Assembly (NCBI RefSeq): GCF_002234675.1
Contig: NC_019879.2
Span: forward strand, 23,555,855-23,619,854
Direction: 5' to 3'
DNA length: 64,000 nucleotides
From: Oryzias latipes
Taxonomy: Eukaryota; Chordata; Actinopteri; Beloniformes; Adrianichthyidae
Part shown: in pieces, positions 35,885 to 47,875 of the stretch
Position numbering within the stretch: the first letter of the stretch is position 1
Layout of the letters: each line of letters opens with the position of its first letter
Notes under the pieces: model-generated
What the model saw: the letters and a program-made list of their open reading frames with translations, nothing else
Databases searched by the model: none
Told to the model about the DNA's origin: nothing
Made by a program: the position numbers and the translations under genes

Positions 35885-36099
35885 CATTAGATCACGTGTC
35901 AAACTCAGACTCGGGAGCTAAATTATGCCCGCAGTGAAATAACAATTGGCCTGCGAGATCATATCAAATGTGCATTAGAGCTGGCCCGCGGTACATACAG
36001 TACCGCTAATACTACAAATCCCACAATGCTTTGCTAGTACGTTGGCATACAGTCAAAACTGTCGAGCGCTCCTTTTTTCTGTTGACAGTCATTGACGGC

Positions 36100-36297
36100 C
36101 ATGCTCCAGTCACATCACACAAATTATTATCAGCCTCCACAAAAAAGGCCAAACGAAAGATGGATAACAGGACGGTTCAAGACAGGCCTGCTAAAATAAT
36201 AAGGTTTTCCTCAGCTCAGAGCCTGACCCCAGACATTGATGAACTTGCAACTATAAAAAGATGGCAGGTATCGGGCTTAGACCAATGTGCAGAGTAA
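36100..36297 (+). pseudogene. hAT transposase remnant, N- and C-terminal pieces
   Basis: Within an 88-codon frame (from 36031) the part KKAKRKMDNRTVQDR looks like the start of a Charlie-like transposase. It runs directly into AQSLTPDIDELATIKRWQVS, which resembles the conserved C-terminus of the same family. The middle, including the catalytic domain, is deleted. Assignment from remembered consensus sequences. Confidence 0.55.
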
Positions 36298-36370
36298 ATC
36301 AGAATGAAGCAAACTGAGCTTGAATATGTCTGTTTCTGCACTTGTTCTACTGTTAGTCACGCTCTGTTAC

Positions 36371-36566
36371 CCCTTGTGCTAACTTAGATGACCCCACCCG
36401 TACATTGACGTGTTCTCCCTACCATGACAAAGGTGGATAAAGGTGGAAAGATTTCATGGACACCAGTGAGGTTCACAAATCATTGAAGAAAAAAAGTTAA
36501 GCGCACTGTCTAGTGGGTCTAGATGACCCAACTCCCAATGTCAAAGTGCCTAAGATAGCACAAGGG
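36371..36566 (+). mobile_element. MITE P, copy 2 (nested in a hAT)
   Basis: Ends cccttgtgctaact and gatagcacaaggg, with ttac (36367-36370) and ttaa (36567-36570) flanking. Interior as in copies at 14723 and 47667. Inserted into the hAT at 35893, so it is younger than that element. Confidence 0.88.
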
Positions 36567-36766
36567 TTAATAGTTGAAATGCTGGATTTTTATTGAATGA
36601 CACTATTTTTGGTTCTTTTGCTGATGTTTGTTTTCATATGAAAAGGTTAAATATTATATATCAGTTTCAGTTAATTTTCAATAAATTTTGATTTTGGCGC
36701 GTGACTTTACTTCACTGCTGAATTTTGGCCGACTGTGAATTTGAGTTTGACACCCCTGTATTAGAT

Positions 36767-37939
36767 GATCAGCTGTCTCCCTCTGCTGGATAAAAGATTT
36801 AACTGCATCCATAAAATGTGTAACTTTTGTCAATAGAATCCGTTTCATGCGTTGAAACGTTAGAAAGGAAAAATGATAGTTTAGTTGAAAATATATTTTC
36901 ACGTATAAGTACCAACCTTTATTTCTCACAATCCAGTCTGAAAATCAGTTTTTAAAGTCCTGTAGTTATTTTGAATTCAAGTTTCCATGTAGGATCTTAC
37001 CTATAACTCAAATTTATCTCCATTTTACTAACTTTTTTTTAGGTTTTAGTCAAATTAACAATCCAAAATCTGCAAAGTCTTCAGTTTGTGTTTTGGCTAA
37101 AGCCAATTGTTTTTTTTTAAACATTTCCCAATTTTATAGTTAAAAAAATAATAAAATCACTACTTGGGTGCAACTGGTGAATAAGTCAGTCGTGCCAGCT
37201 GTCTTTGGCTTTAAGTCTAGAGTTTCATTAAGACTCTAAAATGCTATGAAATGTCATTAATAGCAGCTACTCAGGCTAAATGTTTTAATAAACCATCCTT
37301 AATGATGTTCTCGAGTGCAGCTGAGTCTGGGGCTTGACGAGTCATAAATGCAGAGAACTAATTATGCTTTAACCAGACAAAAATATTTTCATAAACACTA
37401 AACTGTTCATGTTTTTGGACCCAAAGAAATTCTCTGCCTTCCTAGAATAGTAAAAGCATTTAAAAAGTCTTACATTCTTATTTGGAAGGGGTGAATGTTG
37501 AATTTCACACAGGATTAAACTAGAATATTTTTTAGAATTTATCACTAAATTCCAGTCTATATGAAGTTGTGTAAATAAATCTGGCCTGGAGTGTAAATGC
37601 TAAACTAATACTGTAGCTAAATCACTTTGAGCAAAAACATTTGAAAACAATTGTATTTATTTAAACTCAAAATGTACATCCTTTGAGGTTTTAGACATTG
37701 ACGATATAAATACAATCTGCAAAACCTGAGGAAGTGAAAAGCCCCCCCACATTCACATCATCCAAACCCGACACTGATCTCTGCTGGCGTGAAACCTGGA
37801 GTCCTTCACAGATGCAGAACAGTCCCCATGTCCTCAACAGGCCGGGACAAGTGCAATACCACCCCAAGCACAGAGCATTGCCACCTCTCCCAACCTGCAC
37901 AGAAAGGGTTCGCTTCTGACCGCCTCATTTCAGTTCTAT
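36767..37939. other. Intergenic DNA, no supported gene
   Basis: No element recognised. A C-rich patch at about 37740-37910 has short frames on both strands with no domain features. Confidence 0.45.
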
Positions 37940-38830
37940 GATCAGTTTTGCATGGATTTGCACAGCAGTAGATTGAAAAGCTGAAAGCAAACCAGCAAAA
38001 CTAACCAGAGACCCACATGCACAAACTAGGTCTGCAGCTTCCCATGAAGACGAAGGCTAGAAGTACTTCAAGTGCTCACACTGCAGTAGAAATCCACAGA
38101 ACTACCTGCACTATAAGCACTTTAATACTACTGAAACCTGAGTGGATTTGAATCAAGAGGAGCTGTAGTGAGGGCGCGATTGACCGCCACATGGGAAAAC
38201 CATATTCAGATGAAAACACAGGCCACTATCAGCTTTGCATAGATTTGCACAACGCATCTCTTCTTGCAGTGCAACTATGCAAAACTAACAGAGAACTGAC
38301 AGTCTGTGCATCAACGCGCAGAGGAGGAAGATGAAAGTCCCAGCTCCTTATGCCAGAAGGAGCACTTAGGGCAGTAGGTGCTAGTCTATTTCACTATCTG
38401 CACTAGATGCACCTTAGCATAAGCACTAGAGACATGCAAGCAGGGCGTTTTAGCAGAGGCTTGTCAACAACTGATCTGAAGTCAATTTGCATTGAAGAGT
38501 CTCATGGCAGGACTTGGATAAAACTCAGCAACAATCAACAATACAAACACAGCCAGAATGTTTCGTTTTATGTACAACAAAAAGATGCCTCCCAAACACA
38601 ACAGCTGCTCCGGAGCACCAGGAGGCGAAGCCTCACAGCGAGATGATGAGGTCCTTCCAGATGTGCTTTAACCAGCGTCGACGCTTTCAGTCCATTCATG
38701 ACAAGCATGAGCCGGTGAATAAGCCTGCGCCTTCGGGTTCACATTATCACAACAGTGCTGAAAGTGCCTTCACTGCAGTAGATTTTTAGAAAACTACCTG
38801 CACTGTAAGCACTTTGACACTACAGTGACT
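37940..38830. repeat. Diverged internal duplications
   Basis: Recurring strings: gatttgcacagcagtag / gatttgcacaacgcatc, and aactacctgcactataagca (38102) / actacctgcactgtaagca (38795), each followed by cttt-a-act. It looks like an old tandemly duplicated region of unknown origin. Confidence 0.4.
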
Positions 38831-39261
38831 TGAAACTGTTCACGTGGCATTTTCATTCATCCTGAGCGACGTCTTCAAGTCCACAATAAGCCGAGCGCCC
38901 TGGAGAGATCCATGTAAACCGGAGGGTCTGCAAAAAAAAAAAAAAGGAATGGCACAAACAGAGTCAGCAACATTAAATCTGTTATTTAGGGGTGTAAATA
39001 GTTTCAATACAATCAATATAGCTAGTATGGAATTTATTTCATTTATACTCCACTTACACACATTCTATTCAGAGACATTTTCCATGACAAAAATAAGATT
39101 TCCTTGTTTAGAAATATTTGAAAATCATTAATCCACAATACTTCATCGTTTACAGATTGACAAGTTAACAATAGCAGATAATCACCATGTAGTACACAAG
39201 TGAATACTTTAGTACTTCTTTACTTTAGGATTTACTATACAATCAATATGCAATATCATTT
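38831..39261. other. AT-rich DNA, no supported feature
   Basis: Nothing recognised. Confidence 0.45.
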
Positions 39262-39700
39262 TGCTTTTTCCACATAACTGATCCGTCGGCATTGCGACTT
39301 AGAGAATCCATTCTGATGCATCCACTTGTAGCTGACTGGACCCACGTACGTCTCCGTCTTTCTTATCTGAGCTGGTATCTGGTTTAAAACTGTAGGGGTG
39401 GACAGCTTGGATATTGCTCACCATTTTTGCTGCCCCAATAATGTTAGGTGGGGGGAGTGAGGGCCTTTCAGCTTGCAGGAGAGTAAGTAAATAGATTGAT
39501 GATGGGAAGTTGGGGTGGGCTTACTCCATACCGATGGTCCTGCCCACAACGCAGAGGCAAATTTCTAATGACCTACTGCCACACTGCATAAACTGTCCTA
39601 GAGAACTACATTTTTTTTGCTCTAAAACTGCATAATCACAATTAAAAGACCACTGCAAATTATTTAAAATATCAAAAGATGATCGGAGTGGGAATTGAAC
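39262..39700 (-). mobile_element. Family Y, copy 4
   Basis: Inverted relative to copy 1: ttctgatgcatccacttgta, tgctcaccatttttgctg, atgatgggaagttggggtgg, caattaaaagaccactg and the terminus gatgatcggagtgggaatt. The far (right) end is missing. Confidence 0.8.
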
Positions 39701-39994
39701 ATTTTAACTCATTAAGTTTCACCTTCTCATGATATGAAACCAAGATATGAAGTATTTTTGAAAAAAAAAGTGGTGTTTGACTATTTTACGCTTCTTTATG
39801 ATCGAATAACCCCTTGTAACCATTACAATTGCAAAAAAGGAAAGGTTCTCTGAAAGACCCCCCTCCAATCATATTTTTATTTATTGTAAAGGCGATCTTT
39901 TAATTATATTTATAGAATTGTATCCAAAATAAGAAAAAAAAAGGGTCTTTTTTTAGGTGCCAGTTTCTTTAAACAAGCAGAGGTTCACTAGATA
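39701..39994. other. AT-rich spacer
   Basis: Short T/A-rich stretch between two opposed family Y copies; nothing else seen. Confidence 0.4.
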
Positions 39995-40432
39995 TTCACC
40001 TGAGTTTCGGGTGTGACTATTGCTGTGGAGTTTGCCGACCTCAATTTCCCATCATCCATCTGTTTACAGGCTGTCCTGGCCTCTTACAGCTCCTCACGAC
40101 CCCAACCTAACATTAACGGAGCAACAGAAATGGCGAGCAACATTGGTACTATTTAGCTGTACAGTTTTGAGCCAAATGCCGCTGTGGATGAGGAAAACAT
40201 AGACATACATGGATCTATTTGTCCACAAGCAGATGCATCAGCATGGAGCGAAGCAGGAAGCTTGCTGTCTGCCTGGTGTATTTTCTGTCACAAATATGCA
40301 TTTTTGGTTCTGCTCCTGATTCACAAGGAAATCCAGAGAAACACAATTTTGCGCTTAATTTTCTTTCATGAGAAAAATGCCAAAAAAAACGTGTTAAAAT
40401 TTTCATTGGAGTGTTGTAAGTTTTAACTTTAG
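39995..40432 (+). mobile_element. Family Y, copy 5
   Basis: Contains aatggcgagcaacattggta, gagccaaatgccgctgtgg, gatgcatcagcatggagcg and the right-end string aattttcattggagtgtt. The left terminus is lost. It faces copy 4 head to head about 300 bp away. Confidence 0.8.
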
Positions 40433-40639
40433 GTTGTTATACCAGAGTAAACGTCTTTAAAACTTGCATCATGAGATCAAACATCCACAGGACTGACCTC
40501 ATCGTTGTTATAATTTTTTTTATATAAATATCACTTAACAGGAGGCCGAAGTAACACTAAGTAGACCACGTGTGACTTTTTTTAATTATTTCGCCCAACT
40601 TTAATTCGAAACGAGGGCATGAACCCCAACTGCTTCAAT

Positions 40640-41960
40640 CACGTTCATGTACCCCTCCCCCACGCGCCAACATGGCGCCTGTTCGTCCTCAAATTTAACG
40701 TTTAAATAATATATCTGCTTCTCAAAGGAGAAACACGGAGTCGCCAAAGCAACTATACCTATCTACAAAATAGAAAAATAAATATAGTTCAATAATAATA
40801 AAAAAAACGGACTGAAATGGGTCACCCGAACACAGCCACCTAATGTTTCATGTGCTGAGCCTGGCACCACGCGTGTGATCCGACCTACCGCAAACTTAAC
40901 TAACAGTCCAAACCCACAACAAGCAGCACACATTATGCTAGCCAGGCGAGCTAGCTCATGCAACGAGCCAATATATAGTCCAGGATAAACAGGACTTTAT
41001 TTAATTATTTATTTAAGAACTGTTACAAATCAGCCATAACAGAGAGGGTAGCCGTTAACAGGACAACAAACATGAGCTTTTACGAGTAAGCTTTTAATAT
41101 GTTTGCTCACTTGTAAGCTCGCGAAGTTAAATTAATAGCTGCCAAACCAGGGCTAAATGAAATATGTTTATAAAAATTTGTTTGTTTTTTTAACCATATT
41201 TTTTCCAACCACAGAGTAGTAAGTAGGCTGCAGTTTGGCTAATGTCAGCGGTGTGGTTTCATGTAGGGTTAGCATTAGCAGTTTGCAGCAAAGGCGCGCG
41301 GCCTGCTGTAAATCCATGTGCAGCGGCTTTGTTCTGGAAGCACTTTTTAACGTACCACCACACACAAACTGCCCCCAAAAATGCGACATCAAAAACTAGC
41401 GCGGAACGACAGCCTCAACATGATAGTTTTACATTCGTGTTCGCCAGTAAAGTGAGTAACGATTAAATTCAGTGGTGGGAATCACTTCCCCGAGGTGCGG
41501 AGTTGGGGTGCAGCACCAACACATGCTTTTCAAATCTCCCTCATCCTACCATGGAGGAGAGGTTGCCATGCGCCTCAACGGCGTTTCTTAAAACGTGGAA
41601 ATACGCCATGTAAATATTCCCTTTAAATTAACGTTAAGAAGTTCTCATACCCCCTACAATTCAGAACATTTCACTTTGCTGACGCATGCAACAAAAAAGC
41701 TAACAACAGGTTTCTTGCCAATAACGCGCGGAATAAGACACCAGCTTCTAAAAAAAAAGAAGAAAAAAAATCCACCATATTCACTCACTTGTTTCAGACT
41801 TACCGTTTACTCACAGTAATTCTGGGATGTCTGCGGAGCTGCGACGGGGAAAAGTACCCGTAAGGAAACAAAAAGTAGAAAACCATGTGCTACTATTTTG
41901 GTTTGCAACGACTTTTGAAGCGTAGTAAGATTGCGAAAGTGGCGCGAGTCCACTCTGGGT
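40640..41960. other. CpG-richer region, possible promoter or lost first exon
   Basis: Contains more CpG than its surroundings (for example aaggcgcgcggcctgc, cccacgcgccaacatggcgc) and a YY1-like caacatggcgcc at about 40669. Open frames of 60-80 codons occur on both strands, and the plus-strand frame 41242-41466 reaches a donor-like aaagtgagt near 41450. None shows a recognisable domain. Possibly the 5' region of an unseen neighbouring gene; equally possibly nothing. Confidence 0.25.
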
Positions 41961-42124
41961 TATACCATGTGGTGAATGAAGGGCGGCTCCCATCCAGAGC
42001 AGCTATACCTCAACTTCATTAACATAAATCAGCCACTTCCTCTGTAAATTGCATTTAGAGAGTTGACGTACTTTCATAGTATTTATATCAATAAAGAAAT
42101 TATGAAGTAAATGTACTTATATTA

Positions 42125-42236
42125 CATCCGTAAACATGAGTAAATTTTTCGCAGAATATAGTTATTTTTGTAATAAATGTACTTATATTACAAAAATAAC
42201 TATATTCTGCGAAAAATTTACTCATGTTTACGGATG
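42125..42236. repeat. Perfect hairpin: 51-bp arms, 10-bp loop
   Basis: 42125-42175 is the exact reverse complement of 42186-42236, with aatgtactta between. The motif taaatgtacttatattaca occurs both just before the left arm (from 42108) and across the loop (from 42174). There is no internal drift, so the duplication is very recent or maintained. It lies 37 bp from a long TA tract. Confidence 0.98.
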
Positions 42237-42271
42237 AATTAAGTATAGATTAATAGATTAGATTAATTTTA

Positions 42272-43480
<1,209 letters not shown>

Positions 43481-43735
43481 AGGTCAATACTCCTGACGGA
43501 TGGCTGTTGTAACCGGAAATGGTTTCCTGCCATAATATAATACCTACGCAACGACTTCAAGTTTTATTAGATCTTTATTGAGGGCCTATTCAGTCATGTA
43601 CAAACCATTTATCATTCCTTATGACATTATAAAGATTTAGAAACCCCTTTTTAATCTTGAATCAGAATGACAAATCTTTTACAGAGCACTTTTACTTTTA
43701 TTTTGAAAAGATTGCTGCCCAATTCCGGTGTAATT
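43481..43735 (+). promoter_or_regulatory. Likely fastkd5 promoter region
   Basis: Lies directly upstream of the predicted first exon. It contains aaccggaaatgg (43511-43522), an ETS/GABP (NRF-2)-type site common in promoters of nuclear genes for mitochondrial proteins, and attccggtgt near 43722. No TATA box at a suitable place was noted. The transcription start is not determined by sequence. Confidence 0.4.
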
Positions 43736-43811
43736 TCAGACCTCTTCGAACAGTGAAGCATCCGTTGACTTCCATGAGGTTCTTGCTCGTGTCCTCCGTG
43801 GACTGTAAAAG
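43736..43811 (+). other. fastkd5: Predicted fastkd5 5'UTR exon (end defined by donor)
   Basis: Ends gtaaaag followed by the strong donor gtgagt at 43812. The left boundary is a guess. An upstream ATG at 43774 lies in a weak context (T at -3). After splicing it would open a 42-codon upstream frame that overlaps the main start and stops at 44461-44463. Confidence 0.55.
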
Positions 43812-44372
43812 GTGAGTTCAACAATAATAATAATACATTAAACTGAACGTTATGACATTCCTATTAGACATTCCTATTTTCTCTTTGACACACAGTAATA
43901 TTTTTTCACAGACATGAACGAACTTAGGTTTACCCTCTGCTAGCTCAAATCGTTGTCATTAAGTTTAAGTCCTTATTTTTGATTGTTATTTATTTTCAGC
44001 TGTGCTAGCTAAGTAGTTGTTTAAATACAATCATTTGACATCATAATACTGCCAATAAAGTTTTACTGAAAACCTCTGAAACATCCCAAGTAGGTCACAT
44101 GATTAAATACACCAAAAAGGTAGACTTTTGAACATTGGGACTAGCGGTCAAAAATGGCATGCAATTTTATAAAATATTATTAAATAAGTACTTTTAAATT
44201 ATGCCAAATAATACCAAAGTGCATGGTGTTTTTTCTTATTATTGGCCGCTCTTTTGGATTTTTCTGACAGACAAAAGAGACATTTTTTAAATTCTTTTTG
44301 TAATTTAATATAAGAAACATTCCTATTTTCTTCAAATTGCTGTCCTTCAAATTGCTTTCTTTTTCATTTTAG
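43812..44372 (+). other. fastkd5: Predicted 5'UTR intron of fastkd5
   Basis: GT-AG intron of 561 bp: donor ggtgagttc and acceptor ctttttcattttag, ending 8 bp before the start codon. The pyrimidine tract is good. A non-coding first exon followed by a single coding exon matches the usual vertebrate structure of this gene. Confidence 0.65.
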
Positions 44373-44380
44373 TCTCCCAC

Positions 44381-46789
44381 ATGATGGCGGCCCGAGTGCT
44401 TTGTCGGCACGGTTGCAGAGTGAACTCTGTCCATGGGTTCAGGAAAAAGTTTTCCCAGGCTGAAGACGTACACCTCAAACTAATAGAGGAGACTGATCAT
44501 CAGGAGGAGCAGAAAACGTTGTCACGCCAAATCCCTTCTCCATCCCCGTACAGACTGTATTACAATCCTTCATCTTATTACTACCCTTCAAGGGACTCTG
44601 CAAATTCCCACAGTCAAACAGATGACCATGAAGAAGAACAAAGGCCATCTGACGTTGTACCGTCTTTCAGGCAACAGAGCAATCGATACAGCGTGAGTTG
44701 CTCGCGGCACCTTTCAAGCTCAAATAAACTTCTTGATTTAGCTTTCAATAAGGCCCCTGAAACGGACAAAACGTCAGTGCTGCAAATTCACAAAAAGACA
44801 GTAACACCAGATGTTAAAGTAAATCCACGTGCTTTCCTTAAGACTCGACCGGAGTACGCTTCCACGAGTCTTGACCTCACTCAGCGTCCGGATCCGGTTG
44901 AATGGGTCGAGGTGCTGCCTGTTCTTCAAAACGTGTCCTTGTTAAAGGGCAGAATGAAACCGTCTGATGTGTCCCAGTTGCTGGCCGAACTCAGCAGGTT
45001 GCACGCTGACAAGATGGCGCTGCTGAGAAGCGACCCGCGCTTTCTGACGCTGCTCCGATACTCCGTGAAGCACCTTCGCCTCTTTTCCCTCTCTGAGCTG
45101 CTGGAGGTGCTGCGATTGTTTGTGTGGGTGGAGATGCCGTCCTCCCACGCGATTTTTGAGACTTATGAGGAGGAGCTGAGCCAGCGGGCCAAGCAAATGA
45201 CTTTTCAAGAGCTGTTGTTTGCAGCTGACTTGTGGCGCTGTATTGGAAGGCAGGTGCCTCAGTTCTTAGAGTACCTGTATACTTCAGTCCACCTCCATTT
45301 GGGTCAGATCAATGTCCCTGAACTGGTGCACCTGCTTTATATCATAGGTGAAGGGAGACACTGCCCAAAAGACTTGGTTCGCCCGCTAGAGCAGCTTCTT
45401 ATGCATCATTTACATCTATTGCATCCTGAGGAGGTCGGCACGGTTTGCTTAGGCCTTTTCAAATCCCAAACTTCAGTTTCTGAAAGCGCAGTGACTCGTA
45501 TTGTTGACAGGGCTCTGTCCTTTGTCAGTGAGATGAGCAACTTTGGGATAGTGAACGTGCTGAAGTACATGCGCTTCAGTTATCTTTTTCACAAGCCATG
45601 GCTGGATGCGATGGCGCAGGAGATTCCCCGTCGGAGTCACGGGATGGGCGTTCAAGGGCTGATGCATGTGACATTAACCTGTTCAGCTCTTCATTACCGT
45701 AATGATGGAATCCTCTCTGCTGTGGCTGAGAGAATTCCTTCCCTGGCGCCGCATTGCAGAAGTAAAGATTCCTGCAAATTACTGTGGGCCTTTGGCTCTT
45801 TGGGGTTTCTCCCAACTCAGAGTCCGGGTTTCTACCCGAGCCTAACGGAAGCCCTGAGGCAGAGGAAAGCTGAGTTTCAGCGGTACCCAGAGCACCTGCT
45901 CACAGGTCTACTAGGCTTAGTGTTCATCTCTCAGTTCCCAGAGGACCTGGTTGCATTAGCTTTAAGCCCCGAATTTGTCCACTTAGCATTGAAACGCTCC
46001 CAGCTGGAGCTGAAAAAGGACCTGCTGACTTTAGATGGAGCTGTGGCTCTGGAGCTGCCCCAGTGGACCGGCCCACGATTGAGCCGTGAACTCAGGGAGG
46101 AGGTGGCAGAAATGCTGTGGACATTTGCACAGTCAGATGTGTGCCAGAAACCTGAAGTAGTCGAGGCTGAAACTGCTCTACAGGATCTGCTGGGGGGAGA
46201 GCAGTTTGTGTGTAAGCGGATGATCCTGCCTCACACTCGCTCCATCGACCTGGAAGTACACCTGGACTCCACAGGACAACCTATACCTGTCCTCCCACCA
46301 TGTTCAGCACATAATCCCGCCTCCCCGGTTCCTTCTCATCAAGACTGGGAGAAGTTAAACACAGGAATAACCATCACGGATGAACTCATCGGACAATTAT
46401 GTAATTTAAAAACCACTGCACATTCTTCTGCTCAGTCCTCCATAATCAAGCCTCCATCTCTTCAGAGATTTCTTCCTGATGAAGGTGAGAAAGTGTTTGA
46501 GTCCGTGCTGGACCTGACGAGTGGCATCACAGAGAAGTCTGCCAAACCTATCTCAGCTCCCCAGGACTTGAAATGCTCTGTTAAAGTAGCTATCCAGGTT
46601 CCCACCCGGAATCACTACTGCACGCAGTCACAGCAGCTGCTCGGCCTTCACGCCATGAAGAGGAGACACCTGAAGCTGGAAGGATTCAAGGTTGTGGAGC
46701 TGGGCTTTCAGGAGTGGTCTCAAATGCTCAGGAAAAGCAGGACAGAGAAGCTGGCGTATCTGCACTGCAAAATCTACGACTGTCTGTAA
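44381..46789 (+). CDS. fastkd5: FAST kinase domain-containing protein 5, mitochondrial
   Basis: An 802-residue intronless frame; human FASTKD5 is 764 residues and also has one coding exon. Family members bind RNA in the mitochondrial matrix; FASTKD5 is needed to mature mitochondrial mRNAs whose ends lack flanking tRNAs, such as COX1. The N-terminus MMAARVLCRHGCRVNSVHGF is Arg-rich and free of acids, like a mitochondrial presequence. Residues 30-190 are low-complexity and poorly conserved. About 190-640 is a Leu-rich helical-repeat region with the FAST_1/FAST_2 domains, including GLMHVTLTCSALHYRNDGIL near 423. The C-terminal RAP domain (about 734-795) has YCTQSQQLLGLHAMKRRHLK, FKVVELGF and EKLAYLHCKI. 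The second ATG has the better Kozak context (A at -3, G at +4). No stops or frameshifts, so it looks functional. The RAP tail favours FASTKD5 over paralogues. Confidence 0.93.
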   Translation: MMAARVLCRHGCRVNSVHGFRKKFSQAEDVHLKLIEETDHQEEQKTLSRQIPSPSPYRLYYNPSSYYYPSRDSANSHSQTDDHEEEQRPSDVVPSFRQQSNRYSVSCSRHLSSSNKLLDLAFNKAPETDKTSVLQIHKKTVTPDVKVNPRAFLKTRPEYASTSLDLTQRPDPVEWVEVLPVLQNVSLLKGRMKPSDVSQLLAELSRLHADKMALLRSDPRFLTLLRYSVKHLRLFSLSELLEVLRLFVWVEMPSSHAIFETYEEELSQRAKQMTFQELLFAADLWRCIGRQVPQFLEYLYTSVHLHLGQINVPELVHLLYIIGEGRHCPKDLVRPLEQLLMHHLHLLHPEEVGTVCLGLFKSQTSVSESAVTRIVDRALSFVSEMSNFGIVNVLKYMRFSYLFHKPWLDAMAQEIPRRSHGMGVQGLMHVTLTCSALHYRNDGILSAVAERIPSLAPHCRSKDSCKLLWAFGSLGFLPTQSPGFYPSLTEALRQRKAEFQRYPEHLLTGLLGLVFISQFPEDLVALALSPEFVHLALKRSQLELKKDLLTLDGAVALELPQWTGPRLSRELREEVAEMLWTFAQSDVCQKPEVVEAETALQDLLGGEQFVCKRMILPHTRSIDLEVHLDSTGQPIPVLPPCSAHNPASPVPSHQDWEKLNTGITITDELIGQLCNLKTTAHSSAQSSIIKPPSLQRFLPDEGEKVFESVLDLTSGITEKSAKPISAPQDLKCSVKVAIQVPTRNHYCTQSQQLLGLHAMKRRHLKLEGFKVVELGFQEWSQMLRKSRTEKLAYLHCKIYDCL

Positions 46790-46910
46790 GAACCAAGAAA
46801 GAAATGTAGAACTTTGGAAAATACTGTTTCTGGTCTAATTGATTGCTATTTGAAATGCTGAACACTTTTGTACGTGTCGAAATGTAAAAACGGACTGTAC
46901 AGACATGGAG

Positions 46911-46916
46911 ATTAAA
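46911..46916 (+). terminator. fastkd5 polyadenylation signal (ATTAAA)
   Basis: attaaa lies about 120 bp after the stop and is followed within 25 bp by a T/GT-rich stretch, ctgtttttgtc. This would give a short 3'UTR of about 140 nt. Confidence 0.6.
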
Positions 46917-46939
46917 AGGATTCTCTTCTGTTTTTGTCT

Positions 46940-47662
46940 AATTGTGGTTTGAAATCTGCATTGATTTTTTTTGGTTTTGTTACTTCAAGCCTTTTCTGAA
47001 CAAGTCTAATTCACAAAAAATGGATATTTTCAAAATGATATGTTTTTGTGAGGAGAAGATATGACATTTTTTGTTTTCATTTTAATTAGTCACGATAAGG
47101 AAAGGATTTTGAATTGGCGGCAACATTTAAATATAAAGAGACAAACTTAGATTTAGTTTGTACATAATTTTCATCAAATGTTAAAAGGTTCTGACATAAA
47201 TATTTTCAACCTTTGCTCTACAAAAAAGTTACTTTTTTAATTTACAGAGTTTTTTATGAATATTCTGTAGAATAAGAGTTATGACATTCTTTGGTTTGTT
47301 TCCTACCTTTTCTAAAAAGCAGTTTTACCGCAATTAAATACCCTCCCACTTGAATTCAGTCACTAAATGGTCCTGAAAAGAAATGAATGTTTGTTAAAAT
47401 CTGAACAAAAGTGTGTGTGCCTCACACATTCATCAAGTGGCCTTCAGTTGTTACTTTTGAAAGAGATTTTGCACCACAGCTTGTGGCAAAGAAAAAAAAC
47501 TTTTAGTCCTTGCAGATAATCTTATTTTGAACTTTTTTTTTAAAGGAAGTTGGAACAAAGAATGTAATCTGTCATGTAAAATGTATACAAAATAATTTCT
47601 GTTTGCTGTTACCTGAAGCCACATTTTGTGCAAAATGAAGTTGAATAATTTTAAAGGCTTTC
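46940..47662. other. AT-rich DNA downstream of fastkd5
   Basis: No exon or repeat recognised. Confidence 0.5.
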
Positions 47663-47666
47663 CTAA

Positions 47667-47871
47667 CCCTTGTGCTATCTTAGATGACCCCACCCTTACA
47701 TTGACGTGTTCTCCCTACCATGACAAAGGTGGATAAAGGTGGAAAGATTTCATGTAATCCATGGACACCAGTGAAGATCACAAATCATTGAAGAAAAAAG
47801 GTTCAGAGCACTGTCTAGTGGGTCTAGATGACCCAACTCCCAATGTTAAAGTGCCAAGGATAGCACAAGGG
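47667..47871 (+). mobile_element. MITE P, copy 3
   Basis: 205 bp with ends cccttgtgctatcttag and ggatagcacaagg, flanked by the direct duplication ctaa (47663-47666 and 47872-47875). The interior has tacattgacgtgttctccct and agtgggtctagatgaccc. Same length as copy 1. Confidence 0.9.
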
Positions 47872-47875
47872 CTAA

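Larger units (their letters stand above)
35893..36758 (+). mobile_element. hAT element carrying a nested MITE
   Basis: Left end cacgtgtcaaactca and right end tgagtttgacacccctg are hAT inverted repeats of the same type as at 7574. Eight-bp duplications cattagat (35885-35892) and tattagat (36759-36766) agree at 7 of 8. A short element (36371-36566) is inserted inside. The original was about 670 bp and contained small pieces of both ends of a transposase gene. Confidence 0.88.

Noticed and set aside
41242-41466. First coding exon of an unknown gene ending at a gtgagt-like donor
   Set aside because: The donor-like match is weak evidence alone; no domain, no matching acceptor exon and no Kozak support, so it is left only as part of an unexplained region.
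44942-45815. Minus-strand frames opposite fastkd5
   Set aside because: Shadows of the strong plus-strand coding frame.
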